Below are positions 47,551 through 56,854 of a stretch of DNA of 64,000 nucleotides, piece after piece (the first letter of the stretch is position 1; every line of letters begins with the position of its first letter). Position numbers and translations under genes: made by a program. A model generated the notes under the pieces. The model saw only the letters and a program-made list of their open reading frames with translations. It was not told where the DNA came from and did no database searches. The stretch comes from Erwinia aphidicola (GTDB taxonomy: Bacteria > Pseudomonadota > Gammaproteobacteria > Enterobacterales > Enterobacteriaceae): positions 3,162,001 to 3,226,000 of the forward strand of contig NZ_JAMKCQ010000001.1 of assembly GCF_024169515.1 (NCBI RefSeq), given 5' to 3'.

Positions 47551-48765
47551 GTGGCCCACATCGCATTTTTATCTGGCTTTTTTATGTCTCTGAACCCGGC
47601 ATTAACCTCTGCTCAACTCAACAAGCGCATTATCTCCGTGGTGATTTTTACCTTCTTCTGCTACCTGTCGATTGGTCTGCCGCTGGCGGTATTGCCCGGT
47701 TATGTGCATAACCAGCTGGGCTACAGCTCGTTTATCGCTGGGCTGATTATCAGCCTGCAGTATTTCGCCACGCTGGTCAGCCGACCGCAGGCCGGGCGCT
47801 ATGCTGACCTGCTCGGGCCAAAAAAAGTGGTGCTGGTCGGGCTGATTTTCTGCGGCGCCAGCGGGCTGTTTACCCTTCTTGCGGTGCTGGTCGATGCCTC
47901 GCCGCTGGCCAGCCTGCTGCTGCTGGCGGCCGGGCGGGTAGTGCTGGGCTTTGGTGAAAGTTTAACCGCCACCGGTTCGATCCTCTGGGGGATTAATGTG
48001 GTGGGCACCACGCAGAGTGGGCGGGTGATCTCCTGGAACGGCGTCGCGACCTATCTGGCGATGGCGATGGGGGCACCGCTCGGCGTGATGCTCAACTCGC
48101 TGTTTGGCATCCCGGGGTTTGCCGGGTTAATTATTCTGATGGCGGTCTTCGGCTACTGGCTGGCAACCCGTCGCCCGGCGGTGCAGGTCGAAGTCGGGCA
48201 GCGCATTCCCTTCACCCGCGTGTTTGGCAAAATCTGGCTGTACGGCCTGTGCCTTGGCCTCGGGACCATGGGCTTTGGCACGATTGCTACCTTCATCACC
48301 CTCTATTTCGCCAGCCACGACTGGAGCGGAGCGGCATTCTCCCTGACGCTGTTCAGCATCGGCTTTATCCTGATGCGCCTGCTGTTTAACAACAGCATCA
48401 CGCGCTATGGCGCCATCCGCGTCTCGCTGGTGTCGTTTGCGGTGGAGTGCGCGGGTCTGATGCTCATCTGGCAGGCCAGCTCTATCTGGATGGTTGACCT
48501 TGGCGCCTTCCTGACCGGCAGTGGCTTCTCGCTGATCTTCCCGGCATTGGGGGTGGAGGCCATCCGCAAAGTGCAGCCGCAAAACCAGGGGTCGGCGCTC
48601 GGTCTGTACGCGGCCTTCCTTGACTGCGGGCTGGGCATGACCGGGCCGGTGGCCGGGCTGCTGATCGGTCACTGGGGCGTGGATTCCATCTATCTGGCGG
48701 CGGCGGGCGTGGTCTTGCTGGCGGGGATGATTATGGTACGCCTCATTCTGCGGGGCGACAGGTAG
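47551..48765 (+). CDS. MFS transporter, YhhS/YfcJ-like
   Basis: A 12-helix major facilitator of about 404 residues. Its sequence is close to E. coli YhhS (GLPLAVLPGYVHNQLGYSSF, SLQYFATLVSRPQAGRYADLLGPKK, GRVISWNGVATYLAMAMGAPLGV, GSGFSLIFPALGVEAI). Relatives export arabinose, drugs or glyphosate-like compounds when overproduced, but the natural substrate is unknown. The start is uncertain. GTG 47551 has AAGGG six bases upstream but lies in a palindrome, GATGTGG-c-CCACATC (47547-47561). ATG 47584 (MSLNPALTS) gives 393 residues, the family length, but has no Shine-Dalgarno. Confidence 0.88.
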   Translation: MAHIAFLSGFFMSLNPALTSAQLNKRIISVVIFTFFCYLSIGLPLAVLPGYVHNQLGYSSFIAGLIISLQYFATLVSRPQAGRYADLLGPKKVVLVGLIFCGASGLFTLLAVLVDASPLASLLLLAAGRVVLGFGESLTATGSILWGINVVGTTQSGRVISWNGVATYLAMAMGAPLGVMLNSLFGIPGFAGLIILMAVFGYWLATRRPAVQVEVGQRIPFTRVFGKIWLYGLCLGLGTMGFGTIATFITLYFASHDWSGAAFSLTLFSIGFILMRLLFNNSITRYGAIRVSLVSFAVECAGLMLIWQASSIWMVDLGAFLTGSGFSLIFPALGVEAIRKVQPQNQGSALGLYAAFLDCGLGMTGPVAGLLIGHWGVDSIYLAAAGVVLLAGMIMVRLILRGDR

Positions 48766-48793
48766 CCGCCCCCTTTTAGGGATTCGCCGGGGT

Positions 48794-49093
48794 TTAATAC
48801 ACTTCCGGCACGATCATATCGTCCGGCACCGGCGAGCGGCGGTAATCTTCGTTACGCTCGCGCGGCGGCAGGTCGATGGGTTTCAGCTCGCTGTCCTCAT
48901 ACGGCACCTGGCGCAGCAGCTCGCGGAAATACTGTTTGCGCCAGGCCTTCTCGCCCTCTTCCATTTTCTCATCGCTGCCGAAGCGCAGGTCGTCCAGTTC
49001 CATCTCCAGCTCTTCATCGTAGCTGTTGTAAAACTCCTGCAGTAAGCGTTGGTTAAAGTTCTGCGCTGAGAAGTCATTGCCTTGCATCGTCAT
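48794..49093 (-). CDS. Small acidic protein of unknown function, downstream of pit
   Basis: A 99-residue hydrophilic protein I do not recognise. It has no signal peptide or membrane segment. The centre is very acidic (EFYNSYDEELEMELDDL, then DEKMEEGEKAW), and the C-terminal third is Pro/Arg-rich (LKPIDLPPRERNEDYRRSPVPDDM). AGGAGA is six bases before the ATG, and it begins 14 bases after the pit stop on the same strand. It is therefore a real, co-transcribed gene. A link to phosphate transport is only by position. Confidence 0.78.
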   Translation of the reverse strand: MTMQGNDFSAQNFNQRLLQEFYNSYDEELEMELDDLRFGSDEKMEEGEKAWRKQYFRELLRQVPYEDSELKPIDLPPRERNEDYRRSPVPDDMIVPEVY

Positions 49094-49107
49094 AGGTTAT
49101 CTCCTGG

Positions 49108-50709
49108 TCAGAAGTGGGTAAACAGCCAGTAAAGGGTGGCCGAAAGAAGAATCGACACCGGCAGGGTGAGCACCCAGGCCATCATCAGGTTGCGCAGCGT
49201 CGACATCTGCAGGCCGGAGCGGTTGGCCGCCATGGTGCCCGCCACGCCGGAGGAGAGCACGTGAGTGGTGGAAACCGGCAGCCCGAAGATGTCGGCCGCG
49301 CCGATGGTGGTCATCGCCACCAGTTCCGCGCTGGCGCCCTGCGCGTAGGTCAGATGCGTCTTGCCAATTTTTTCCCCAACCGTGGTCACAATACGACGCC
49401 AGCCCACCATGGTGCCGAGACCCAGCGCGATCGCCACCACCACTTTCACCCACCACGGAATAAAGCGCGTGGCGTTATCCAGCTCGCCCTTAAAAGCATC
49501 GAGGTTATGGCGGGTCTGCGCCGGAAGCTGCACCTTCTCATCGCTTTTCAGATGCTTGATCGCTTCAGAGGCCAGATACATGTCGTTACGGGTGTTGGAT
49601 ACGGCCTGCGCCGGGATCTTATCGACCGCGCCGTATTGACGGATCTGCTGGCCGATACGTCCGGTTAAATCGGCCAGCGCGGGCAGCACCGCGGGAACCA
49701 GCGTGCCGGTGCGCACATATTCGGTCAGCACATTGCGCGGGAAGGTGCTGGCTGCCTGGTCCGGCGTCAGCGCGCGCAGCTCCTGCTGCGTCACCGCTGC
49801 CAGCGCCGCCACCTGCGGCGTATGCTCAGCCGGGATCGAGCGGTTCAGCGCGTAGGCGATCGGCATGGTGCCGACCAGGATCAGCATGATCAGGCCCATC
49901 CCTTTCTGACCATCATTGGAACCGTGGGCGAATGAGACACCGGTACAGGTTAAAATCAGCAGCCCGCGGATCCAGGTCGGCGGCGGCTTATTGCCTTCCG
50001 GCGCGCTGTACAGCTCGCGGTTTTTCAGCACTTTTTTCATCAGCAGCAGCAGCACGGCGGCGCAGACAAAGCCGATAATCGGCGACAGCACCAGCGCATA
50101 GCCAATTTTCACCGCCTGGCCCCAGTCAACGCCGCTGGTCCCGGTGCGACCGTGGATCAGCGCGTTGGCCACGCCAACGCCGATTATCGAACCAATCAGC
50201 GTATGTGAGGACGAGGCGGGCAGGCCAAACCACCAGGTGCCCAGGTTCCAGATAATCGCCGAGAACAGCAGGGCATACACCATGGCGAAGCCGCCGCCGG
50301 TTCCGGCCTGCAGGATCAGCTCAACCGGCAGCAGGGAGATGATGCCGAAGGCCACCACACCGCTGGAGAGCAGCACGCCGAGGAAGTTAAAGAAGCCGGA
50401 CCACACCACCGCCAGCGTCGGCGGCATGGAGTGGGTATAAATCACCGTTGCAACGGCGTTGGCCGTGTCGTGAAAACCGTTAACGAACTCAAATCCGAGG
50501 GCAATCAGCAGCGCCATTCCCAGCAGCAAAAATGGCACGTAGCTGGTAAAGGTGGCGCCGGAATCGCTGACGTCGTTAAACAAATTCACCCCGGCGAAGG
50601 CGATACCGAGGATCAACAGCAGCAGAAAAATCATGACCGAACGACGGCTGTTCTTCGGGTAAACGGGGCTGGCGGACTGGCCCTGTTGCATGGCGGCATT
50701 GTCACTCAT
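49108..50709 (-). CDS. Inorganic phosphate transporter, Pit family
   Basis: A 533-residue low-affinity phosphate/proton (metal-phosphate) symporter of the PHO4/Pit family. The paired signatures GFEFVNGFHDTANAVATVIYT and SFAHGSNDGQKGMGLIMLIL show the duplicated GxxNDxAN fold. ASSSHTLIGSIIGVG and PVSTTHVLSSGVAG are the second signature pair. A large hydrophilic loop lies in the middle (about 300-415). Length and layout are close to E. coli PitA/PitB (499), with a slightly longer N-terminus. It cannot be assigned to PitA or PitB from this window. A possible Pho box lies upstream. Confidence 0.92.
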   Translation of the reverse strand: MSDNAAMQQGQSASPVYPKNSRRSVMIFLLLLILGIAFAGVNLFNDVSDSGATFTSYVPFLLLGMALLIALGFEFVNGFHDTANAVATVIYTHSMPPTLAVVWSGFFNFLGVLLSSGVVAFGIISLLPVELILQAGTGGGFAMVYALLFSAIIWNLGTWWFGLPASSSHTLIGSIIGVGVANALIHGRTGTSGVDWGQAVKIGYALVLSPIIGFVCAAVLLLLMKKVLKNRELYSAPEGNKPPPTWIRGLLILTCTGVSFAHGSNDGQKGMGLIMLILVGTMPIAYALNRSIPAEHTPQVAALAAVTQQELRALTPDQAASTFPRNVLTEYVRTGTLVPAVLPALADLTGRIGQQIRQYGAVDKIPAQAVSNTRNDMYLASEAIKHLKSDEKVQLPAQTRHNLDAFKGELDNATRFIPWWVKVVVAIALGLGTMVGWRRIVTTVGEKIGKTHLTYAQGASAELVAMTTIGAADIFGLPVSTTHVLSSGVAGTMAANRSGLQMSTLRNLMMAWVLTLPVSILLSATLYWLFTHF

Positions 50710-50795
50710 AGTTCCTCACTGGCATCGGCTGCATTGAAAGCGTCGCTGCAAAAATCGGGCAGAGGGTAGACCACATCCGGTGATACGCAGGTTGT

Positions 50796-50813
50796 GTGAC
50801 AGAACAATGACGC
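50796..50813 (-). promoter_or_regulatory. Candidate PhoB (Pho) box upstream of pit
   Basis: On the minus strand GCGTCAT-TGTT-CTGTCAC has the Pho-box form of two 7-base direct repeats with a 4-base spacer (consensus CTGTCAT). It matches 5 of 7 in the first repeat and all of the second. It is about 90 bases before the pit ATG. E. coli pitB is repressed by PhoB while pitA is not, so the sign of control is unclear. Confidence 0.4.
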
Positions 50814-50915
50814 CGGCGACGGATATTTGCCTGGCGGGGGGGCGGGGTAACAAAACTGTCATCTGCGTGCGGCAGGATAGCGCTATCGCTTCAACGGCTT
50901 GCTGCTGGGAAAACT

Positions 50916-51944
50916 ATGACGCAACACCTGCCGCTTCTGCGGCAAAAACCCGATTTCAGTGATGACGTTTCCGGCCTGATTTACGGCTACCGGTTTGTTG
51001 AGGGGCAGGCGCCGCAAAGCCTGACGGTGCAGGAGTCGTGCGCGGCCTGGACCGATGGCGCGGCGGACGGCCAATTTCTGTGGCTGCACGTTAACCTCAA
51101 CCACGCCGCCGCTGCACGCTGGCTGAAAAACCACTTTGACGTCGATGAAGATTTCTTTGATGAGATCCAGCACGGCTCGCACAGCACGCGCATTGAGCGG
51201 CAGAACGACGCGCTGATGGCGGTGCTTAACGATGTGACCTTTAACGCGCGCGAAACCAGCGATGAGAGTGCCACGCTGTGGATCTGGTGCCGCGATGGGC
51301 TGGTGGTCAGCGCCCGCCATAAGCCCCTGCGGCTGGTGGAGCGTTTGCAGGGCAAGCTGGCCTCGCTCGGGCTGCGCTCCTCCACCGAACTGCTGGCTCA
51401 GCTGCTGGCGGAGCAGGAGGATGTGCTGGCCCTGATTGTGCGCCAGTCGAATCAGTATGTGGATCAGATAGAAGAACGCCTGCTCGGGCAGCACAGTAAA
51501 AGCAACCGCAGCGAACTGGGCCGCCTGCGCCGCACGCTGCTGCGTTTTCAACGCCTGTTGGCTCCGGAGCCGGCCGCGCTGTTTCGCCTGATCAACCGCC
51601 CGCCGGGCTGGCTTGACCTCAGCGTGGTGCAGGATCTGCGCCAGTTTACCGAAGAGTTTACGGTAGTACTGAACGACCTGAATGGGCTGACCGAGCGCAT
51701 TCGCCTGCTGCAGGAGGAGATAGCCGCGCAGCAGCTGGAACAGAGCAACCGCACCTTATTTACCCTGACGCTGATTACCGTGCTGGCGCTCCCGATCAAC
51801 CTGGTGGCAGGCTTTTTTGGCATGAACGTCGGCGGGGTGCCGCTGGCGAATAATCCGCACGGGTTTATTTTGCTGGTGCTGGTGGTGACGATATTCACCT
51901 GTGGAGCCGCATGGTTGGTACTTCGGCGGCGGGAAAGGGGATAG
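50916..51944 (+). CDS. zntB: Zinc transporter ZntB (CorA-like)
   Basis: 342 residues of the CorA/ZntB family. A large cytoplasmic funnel (1-280) leads to two C-terminal membrane helices joined by the pore loop GMNVGGVPLANNP, where CorA has GMNFxxMPE. The GMN is intact and GVP in place of the CorA MPE loop supports ZntB. FLWLHVNLNHAAAARWL, LMAVLNDVTFNARET and WIWCRDGLVVSARHKPL also match. E. coli ZntB was first called an exporter and later shown to import zinc with protons. Divergent from pit. Confidence 0.92.
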   Translation: MTQHLPLLRQKPDFSDDVSGLIYGYRFVEGQAPQSLTVQESCAAWTDGAADGQFLWLHVNLNHAAAARWLKNHFDVDEDFFDEIQHGSHSTRIERQNDALMAVLNDVTFNARETSDESATLWIWCRDGLVVSARHKPLRLVERLQGKLASLGLRSSTELLAQLLAEQEDVLALIVRQSNQYVDQIEERLLGQHSKSNRSELGRLRRTLLRFQRLLAPEPAALFRLINRPPGWLDLSVVQDLRQFTEEFTVVLNDLNGLTERIRLLQEEIAAQQLEQSNRTLFTLTLITVLALPINLVAGFFGMNVGGVPLANNPHGFILLVLVVTIFTCGAAWLVLRRRERG

Positions 51945-51986
51945 AAAAAAGCCCCCGCACCATCAAGAGGTGCGGGGGCTTTGTTT
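51945..51986. terminator. Bidirectional terminator between zntB and ldtB
   Basis: AAAAAAGCCCCCGCACC, a short loop, GGTGCGGGGGCTTTGTTT. The perfect GC-rich stem has A and T runs on both sides, placed between the convergent zntB and ldtB. Confidence 0.92.
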
Positions 51987-52000
51987 ACTGCGCGGCTAAA

Positions 52001-53185
52001 TCAGGATTTAGGCTGGCTGTAGATCGGGCCTGGCTGCGTCAGGGCAGGCATCGCCGGGGCGGCAACAGGCGTTGCGCTGTCGGCGGGTGCCTGAGCACTG
52101 CCGTTGTCCGCAGCGGCCGGAGCGGCTGCATCAGCTGGCGCCGCGGCTGGAGCAGCAGGATCTGCCACGTTCGCGCCTTCGGTGGTCACGGGCGTCATTG
52201 GCTGTTCCATTGGCTGTGCGCCCTCCTGCTCTGGCACGGCCGCAGGCTCAGTCACCGTCGCTTCGCCGTTCACTTTTACCGGCATGCCGGAGCGCGCTTT
52301 CAGCGCATCTTCCATGCTGGTGCTGTTCACGCTGGCATCGGCAACAATTTTTGTCACTGAAGCAGGGATAGTCAGCGGCACAGGCTCGCGTGATTTGAAC
52401 TGCTCTTCGGTCTGCGACAGCGGGTTGTGAACTTCCACATAGCGTGAACCGTCCGGCTCGACCGTGGCTTTGATGGGCTGGTCGATAAACTGAACGCGGG
52501 TGCCAACCGGCACGTGGTCGAACAGCCATTTGATATCGTCAGCACGCAGACGCACGCAGCCGTGGCTTACGCGCAGGCCGATACCGAAGTTGGCATTAGT
52601 ACCGTGAATCGCGTACAGGCGGCCGATATACAGCGCGTACAGACCCATCGGGTTGTCCGGGCCAGCCGGGAATACAGCAGGCAGTGATTCACCGCGCGCA
52701 TTGTACTCTTCATGCATTTTCTTGGTCGGAGTCCAGGTTGGGCCATCCTTTTTACGCTGAACGGTAGTGGTCCAGTTAATCGGGGTATCCTTGCCCAGCT
52801 CGCCGATACCAATAGGCAGCACGACGACGGTTTTGCTGCCTTTCGGGTAATAGTACAGACGCATTTCAGCACTGTTGATCACGATGCCTTCGCGCGGCGC
52901 GTCCGGCAGGATCAGCTGCTGAGGGATGATCAGCTTGCTGCCCGCTTTTGGCAGGTAAACGTCAACGCCCGGGTTAGCTTCCATAATGTTGCTCAGACCC
53001 ATCTGGTACTGAGCAGCAAAAGCTTCCAGCGGAAGCTTGCTGTCTTCCGGGATAGTGATTTCAAGGTTTTCCCCGGTCAGGCGGCTGTTAGCGGCCGGAA
53101 GAGGGTAAACCACAGCGAAGGCAGATTGGCTGAAAGCCGCAGCGGCCAGAATCAGGGTGACAAACGCACGGATGCTCTTTTTCAT
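52001..53185 (-). CDS. ldtB: L,D-transpeptidase (YbiS/LdtB-like) with extended Ala/Pro tail
   Basis: A periplasmic enzyme that links Braun lipoprotein to meso-diaminopimelate in peptidoglycan (LdtA/B/C group). The signal peptide ends near AFA-V (24). A LysM-like segment (about 45-95, [25 protein letters not shown]) precedes the YkuD domain (about 98-235) with the catalytic SHGCVRL, Cys210. The family normally ends near residue 306. Here about 88 more residues follow, rich in Ala, Pro, Glu and Asp ([30 protein letters not shown]), probably a disordered arm. Assignment as ldtB rather than a paralogue rests on overall similarity. Confidence 0.88.
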   Translation of the reverse strand: MKKSIRAFVTLILAAAAFSQSAFAVVYPLPAANSRLTGENLEITIPEDSKLPLEAFAAQYQMGLSNIMEANPGVDVYLPKAGSKLIIPQQLILPDAPREGIVINSAEMRLYYYPKGSKTVVVLPIGIGELGKDTPINWTTTVQRKKDGPTWTPTKKMHEEYNARGESLPAVFPAGPDNPMGLYALYIGRLYAIHGTNANFGIGLRVSHGCVRLRADDIKWLFDHVPVGTRVQFIDQPIKATVEPDGSRYVEVHNPLSQTEEQFKSREPVPLTIPASVTKIVADASVNSTSMEDALKARSGMPVKVNGEATVTEPAAVPEQEGAQPMEQPMTPVTTEGANVADPAAPAAAPADAAAPAAADNGSAQAPADSATPVAAPAMPALTQPGPIYSQPKS

Positions 53186-53372
53186 ATTATTTCAGGTGTA
53201 GCGCCATGTAGACTGTTGATAAACGACCCAATACTGGCCAACTGTGACCGGCTGCACATTATATGTTCATAACGGCTCAGGAAGAAACCAGGATTTAACC
53301 CTGTTGAACTATCTTTACGATTAATTGTCTGCAAAGCCACCATTCTGCGACGTAAAATCCGTCGCAAAAGGC

Positions 53373-55187
53373 TCATGGTTGCCAATGGGTATCGCTGCCG
53401 TCGAGTTTTCGGTCAAGGAAGTAGGCGGCGCTAATCAGGGCAAGATGGGTCAGCGCCTGCGGGGTATTGCCCAGCGCATGGCCGCGACTGTCGAACTCTT
53501 CCGCATACAATCCGAGCGGGCTGGCGTAGCTTAGCAGCTTCTCAAATTCAAAATGTGCTTCCTCCACCCGTCCGGCACGCGCCAGGCACTCCACATACCA
53601 GAATGAACAGGCGGCGAATGCTCCTTCCTCACCCTGCAGGCCATCCGCCGGCGTCTCTTCCACGTTATAGCGCCGCACCAGCCCGTCACTCACCAGCTTC
53701 TCCTTGATCTTATCCAGCGTGGACAGCCAGTCCGGATCGGTGGCGCCGACAAAACGCACCAGCGGCATCAGAAGCATTGAGGCATCGACAAATTCGCCCT
53801 CGCGCGTGGCAACAAAGTGCCCCTGTTCCTTGTTCCAGAAGTTCTGCCAGATATCGACACGGATATCATCCCGCGCCTGCGCCCAGCGCGCGTAGGGCAT
53901 CGACAGCGAGCGTTTTTCACCGAGGCGCAGCGCGCGATCCAGCGCCACCCAGCACATCAGGCGTGAATGCAGGAAGTGCTGCGGCTCGCCGCGCATCTCC
54001 CAGATCCCGGCGTCGCGCTGGTTCCAGTTATCGGCAACATAATCGATCATGCGGCTAACGTGCTGCCAGCCGCGCTGTGAGATCGCCTCGCCATATTTAT
54101 TCGCCAGATAAATCGCATCCATCAGCTCGCCGTAAATATCGAGCTGCGACTGGCGCCAGGCATCATTACCGATGCGCACCGGGGTGGAGCCGGCGTAACC
54201 GGACAGGTTGAGCAGTTCGCTCTCATGCAGCTCGGTGCCGCTGTCGAGGCGGTACATCACCTGCAGCTTCTCCACATCGTGATGGCTGTTCTCCACGCAC
54301 TTCGCCACCCAGTGGGTAAAGTTTTTCGCCTCGTCCACGTACCCCAGGCGCATCAGGGCGTACATGCTGAAAGAGGCATCGCGGATCCACGAGGCGCGAT
54401 AGTCCCAGTTGCGTTCGCCCCCCAGCTCTTCCGGCAGGCCAAAGGTGGCGGCGGCAGCAATGGAACCGTGCTGCCAGGAGGTCAAAAGTTTGAGCGTCAG
54501 CGCCGAGCGCTGCACCATTTCGCGCCAGCGGCCGCGATAGCTGCTGTGCGAGCTCCAGCTGCGCCAGTAGGCGAGCGTCGCCTCGAAGCAGCTATCAGAG
54601 CGCTCATCATCAAGGTGTTGATCCTCCTCTGCGCCGAAAATAAACTCGCGGCACTCGCCGGTCTTCAGCTCAAAGCGGGCGACGGCGGCGGCATTGTCCA
54701 GGGTAAAATCGACATCGCCGGTCAGGCGCAGCGTGGGCTGGCCGTCAGCGTGGAAGGTCACCGAGCCAGTCTGGAGGGTGGCCTGCGTATCCGCCCGGGC
54801 ATAATCATGAACCGGGGAGCAGCAGAGCTGAATGGTAGCACTGCCCTGGATCACTTTAATGCGGCGCACAATACGCGGCAGGCTGTCCTGCCGTTGGCAA
54901 ATCGGCATATAGTCGGTGACTTCCACCACGCCATGTTCGTCGAGCCAGCGCGTTTGCAGAATATTACTCTCGGGAAGGTAGAGCTGCATACGCCGCGCAT
55001 CGGGCCAGTCGGGGCTGATGCTAAACAGCCCGGCATCATCGCTGTCGAGCAGGGCGGTAAATACCGAAGGGCTGTCCAGATTTGGCCAGCAGAAGTAGTC
55101 GAGCGCGCCATCGTCGGCGATCAGCGCACAGGTGCGTAAATCACCAATTACGCCATGGTTTTCAATAGGTCGTTTTACATTTTTCAT
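53373..55187 (-). CDS. Glycoside hydrolase family 15 protein (glucoamylase/trehalase-like)
   Basis: A cytoplasmic alpha-glucosidase-type enzyme of 604 residues. The N-terminal beta-sandwich domain (IENHGVIGDLRTCALIADDGALDYFCWPNLDSPSVF) is followed by an (alpha/alpha)6 barrel. The general acid region is EELGGERNWDYRASWIRDASFSMYAL and the general base region is LQGEEGAFAACSFWYVECLARAG. No signal peptide is seen. Bacterial members of this type hydrolyse trehalose, isomaltose or maltooligosaccharides, and the substrate cannot be fixed here. It stands alone between ldtB and the peptide-transport operon, separated by 96 bases from the regulator gene upstream. Confidence 0.9.
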   Translation of the reverse strand: MKNVKRPIENHGVIGDLRTCALIADDGALDYFCWPNLDSPSVFTALLDSDDAGLFSISPDWPDARRMQLYLPESNILQTRWLDEHGVVEVTDYMPICQRQDSLPRIVRRIKVIQGSATIQLCCSPVHDYARADTQATLQTGSVTFHADGQPTLRLTGDVDFTLDNAAAVARFELKTGECREFIFGAEEDQHLDDERSDSCFEATLAYWRSWSSHSSYRGRWREMVQRSALTLKLLTSWQHGSIAAAATFGLPEELGGERNWDYRASWIRDASFSMYALMRLGYVDEAKNFTHWVAKCVENSHHDVEKLQVMYRLDSGTELHESELLNLSGYAGSTPVRIGNDAWRQSQLDIYGELMDAIYLANKYGEAISQRGWQHVSRMIDYVADNWNQRDAGIWEMRGEPQHFLHSRLMCWVALDRALRLGEKRSLSMPYARWAQARDDIRVDIWQNFWNKEQGHFVATREGEFVDASMLLMPLVRFVGATDPDWLSTLDKIKEKLVSDGLVRRYNVEETPADGLQGEEGAFAACSFWYVECLARAGRVEEAHFEFEKLLSYASPLGLYAEEFDSRGHALGNTPQALTHLALISAAYFLDRKLDGSDTHWQP

Positions 55188-55283
55188 CGCTTAACTATAG
55201 CCGCTGTTTTCACATGCGGAGCATAAAAGCCGGGCGCGGCATGCCACAGCCCTGCGGGCCAGATGCTTGTCTGGACGGCGCGC

Positions 55284-56054
55284 TTAACTATCGTCGTGCA
55301 GAAAACGCTCCTGCAGCGTGGCCTGCAAAGCCAGCATCGTCTGAGCAGCGTGCGCCATATGTGCCACCATCACCCGCTCTACCGCCGCGGCATCCTGACG
55401 GCGCAGCGCATCGATCAGCTGGTACTGATACTCAATTCCCTGGCGGCGATCAACCGGCTGCGGCTGCTGGTAGATGTCCTTGCACACCGCCAGATCTTTC
55501 AGCAGGCGCTGCAAAAACCGGCAGAAAAACGCCAGCAGCGGGTTGCTGGAGTAGCTGGCGACCACGCCGTGAAAATCCAGCTCGGCCATGCGCTGGTCCC
55601 AGCGCTCCTGCTCATCGGCGGGAGGATGGTCATACACGCCGATCAGCTGGTGCAGGCGGGCAAAACCGGCATCATCTATCTGTCCAATGGCGCTGACGGC
55701 CACCTGGGGTTCCAGCGTTTTACGCAGGGCATAGATATGTTCGATGGTGAGCTCGCGGGTAAACAGGTAGTTCGACAGCAGGCTCATGGCGCGGGCTTCC
55801 GGCATGCTGTCGATAAACGCGCCGCCGCCGGGGCCGGTACGGGTGCGGATCAGCCCCTGAGCTTCCAGCGCTTTCAGCGCCTCTCGCACCGTGCTTTTCC
55901 CGGCGGAGAAGCGGGCAATGAGCTCTTTTTCCTGTGGCAGGCGGTCGCCGGGCAGCAAATTATCGTCAACGATGCTCTGCTTGATAGCATCAACAATCTC
56001 ATCGGTACGTTTCCGTTTTACCGCTTCCGGCGGGCGTGAATCTTCTGCGGGCAT
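55284..56054 (-). CDS. GntR-family regulator with FCD domain
   Basis: A transcription regulator of about 256 residues. The N-terminal winged helix reads IVDAIKQSIVDDNLLPGDRLPQEKELIARFSAGKSTVREALKALEAQGLI, followed by an all-helical FCD ligand domain (LRKTLEPQVAVSA...LDFHGVVASYSSN...YQYQLIDALRRQD) with the His/Asp residues that usually hold a metal and a carboxylic ligand. The start is uncertain. I use ATG 56054, while TTG 56072 and GTG 56060 are also in frame. It is the last gene of the peptide transporter operon, overlapping or abutting the ATPase gene. Its probable operators are the palindromes at 61219-61268. Confidence 0.87.
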   Translation of the reverse strand: MPAEDSRPPEAVKRKRTDEIVDAIKQSIVDDNLLPGDRLPQEKELIARFSAGKSTVREALKALEAQGLIRTRTGPGGGAFIDSMPEARAMSLLSNYLFTRELTIEHIYALRKTLEPQVAVSAIGQIDDAGFARLHQLIGVYDHPPADEQERWDQRMAELDFHGVVASYSSNPLLAFFCRFLQRLLKDLAVCKDIYQQPQPVDRRQGIEYQYQLIDALRRQDAAAVERVMVAHMAHAAQTMLALQATLQERFLHDDS

Positions 56055-56068
56055 AATCACCTGTTGAC

Positions 56069-56854
56069 TCAAATGTGTGGGGCGCTTGCCAGTAGCTGGC
56101 GGCTGTAGTCATGCTCTGGCGCGCTAAATAGCTTTTCCGTGGCGGCACATTCAACAATAGTACCAGAATTCATCACCGCTACGCGGTCAGCAATCGACTC
56201 GACCACCGCCAGATCGTGGCTGATAAACAGGTAGGAGAGCCCAAACTGCTGCTTGAGGTCGTCCAGCAACAGCAGCACCTGCGCCTGCACGGAGACATCC
56301 AGCGCGCTGACCGGCTCATCCAGCACCAAAATTTGCGCTTCGGCCGCCAGCGCGCGGGCAATCGCCAGCCGCTGCGCCTGGCCGCCCGAGAACTCGTGGG
56401 GGTAGCAGTTCAGCGCATCCACCGGCATATTGACCGCCGCCATCAGCTGCTGCAGGCGCTGCAGACACTGTGCGGAACCATAGCCGCACAGCCTCTGCAG
56501 CGGTACGCTCAGCGTCTGACGCAGGGTTTTGCGCGGATTGAGCGAGGCTACCGGGTCCTGAAACACATACTGGATGGTTTTGCCGAACGCCTGAACGCCT
56601 CGGGCTGCCAGAACGCTGGCCTCTTCACCCTGAATCTTCAGGCTGCCGGAGGTAGGGGACTCCAGCCCAACCAGCATGCGGGCGAGGGTGCTTTTCCCGC
56701 TGCCGCTTTCGCCGACAATCGCCAACGTCTCGCCCTGCCAGAGATCGAGGCTGATGCCTCTCACTGCCTTAACCGCCGCCGGGCGGCTAAACCAGCCTGC
56801 GCTGCCGGGGAACGTTTTCGTCAGCTGGCGGATTTCGACCACTTTATTCCTCAT
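56069..56854 (-). CDS. Peptide ABC transporter ATP-binding protein (DppF/OppF-like)
   Basis: 261 residues, the second ATPase of a dipeptide/oligopeptide importer. Walker A is GESGSGKST (near residue 49), the Q-loop IQYVFQDPVASLNPR, the signature FSGGQAQRLAIARAL, Walker B ILVLDEPVSALDVS and the H-loop FISHDLAVV. The usual OppF_C tail is short here, and I do not see the Cys cluster that binds Fe-S in some DppD/DppF proteins. It begins 4 bases inside the fusion gene upstream and is followed by the GntR gene. Confidence 0.93.
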   Translation of the reverse strand: MRNKVVEIRQLTKTFPGSAGWFSRPAAVKAVRGISLDLWQGETLAIVGESGSGKSTLARMLVGLESPTSGSLKIQGEEASVLAARGVQAFGKTIQYVFQDPVASLNPRKTLRQTLSVPLQRLCGYGSAQCLQRLQQLMAAVNMPVDALNCYPHEFSGGQAQRLAIARALAAEAQILVLDEPVSALDVSVQAQVLLLLDDLKQQFGLSYLFISHDLAVVESIADRVAVMNSGTIVECAATEKLFSAPEHDYSRQLLASAPHI

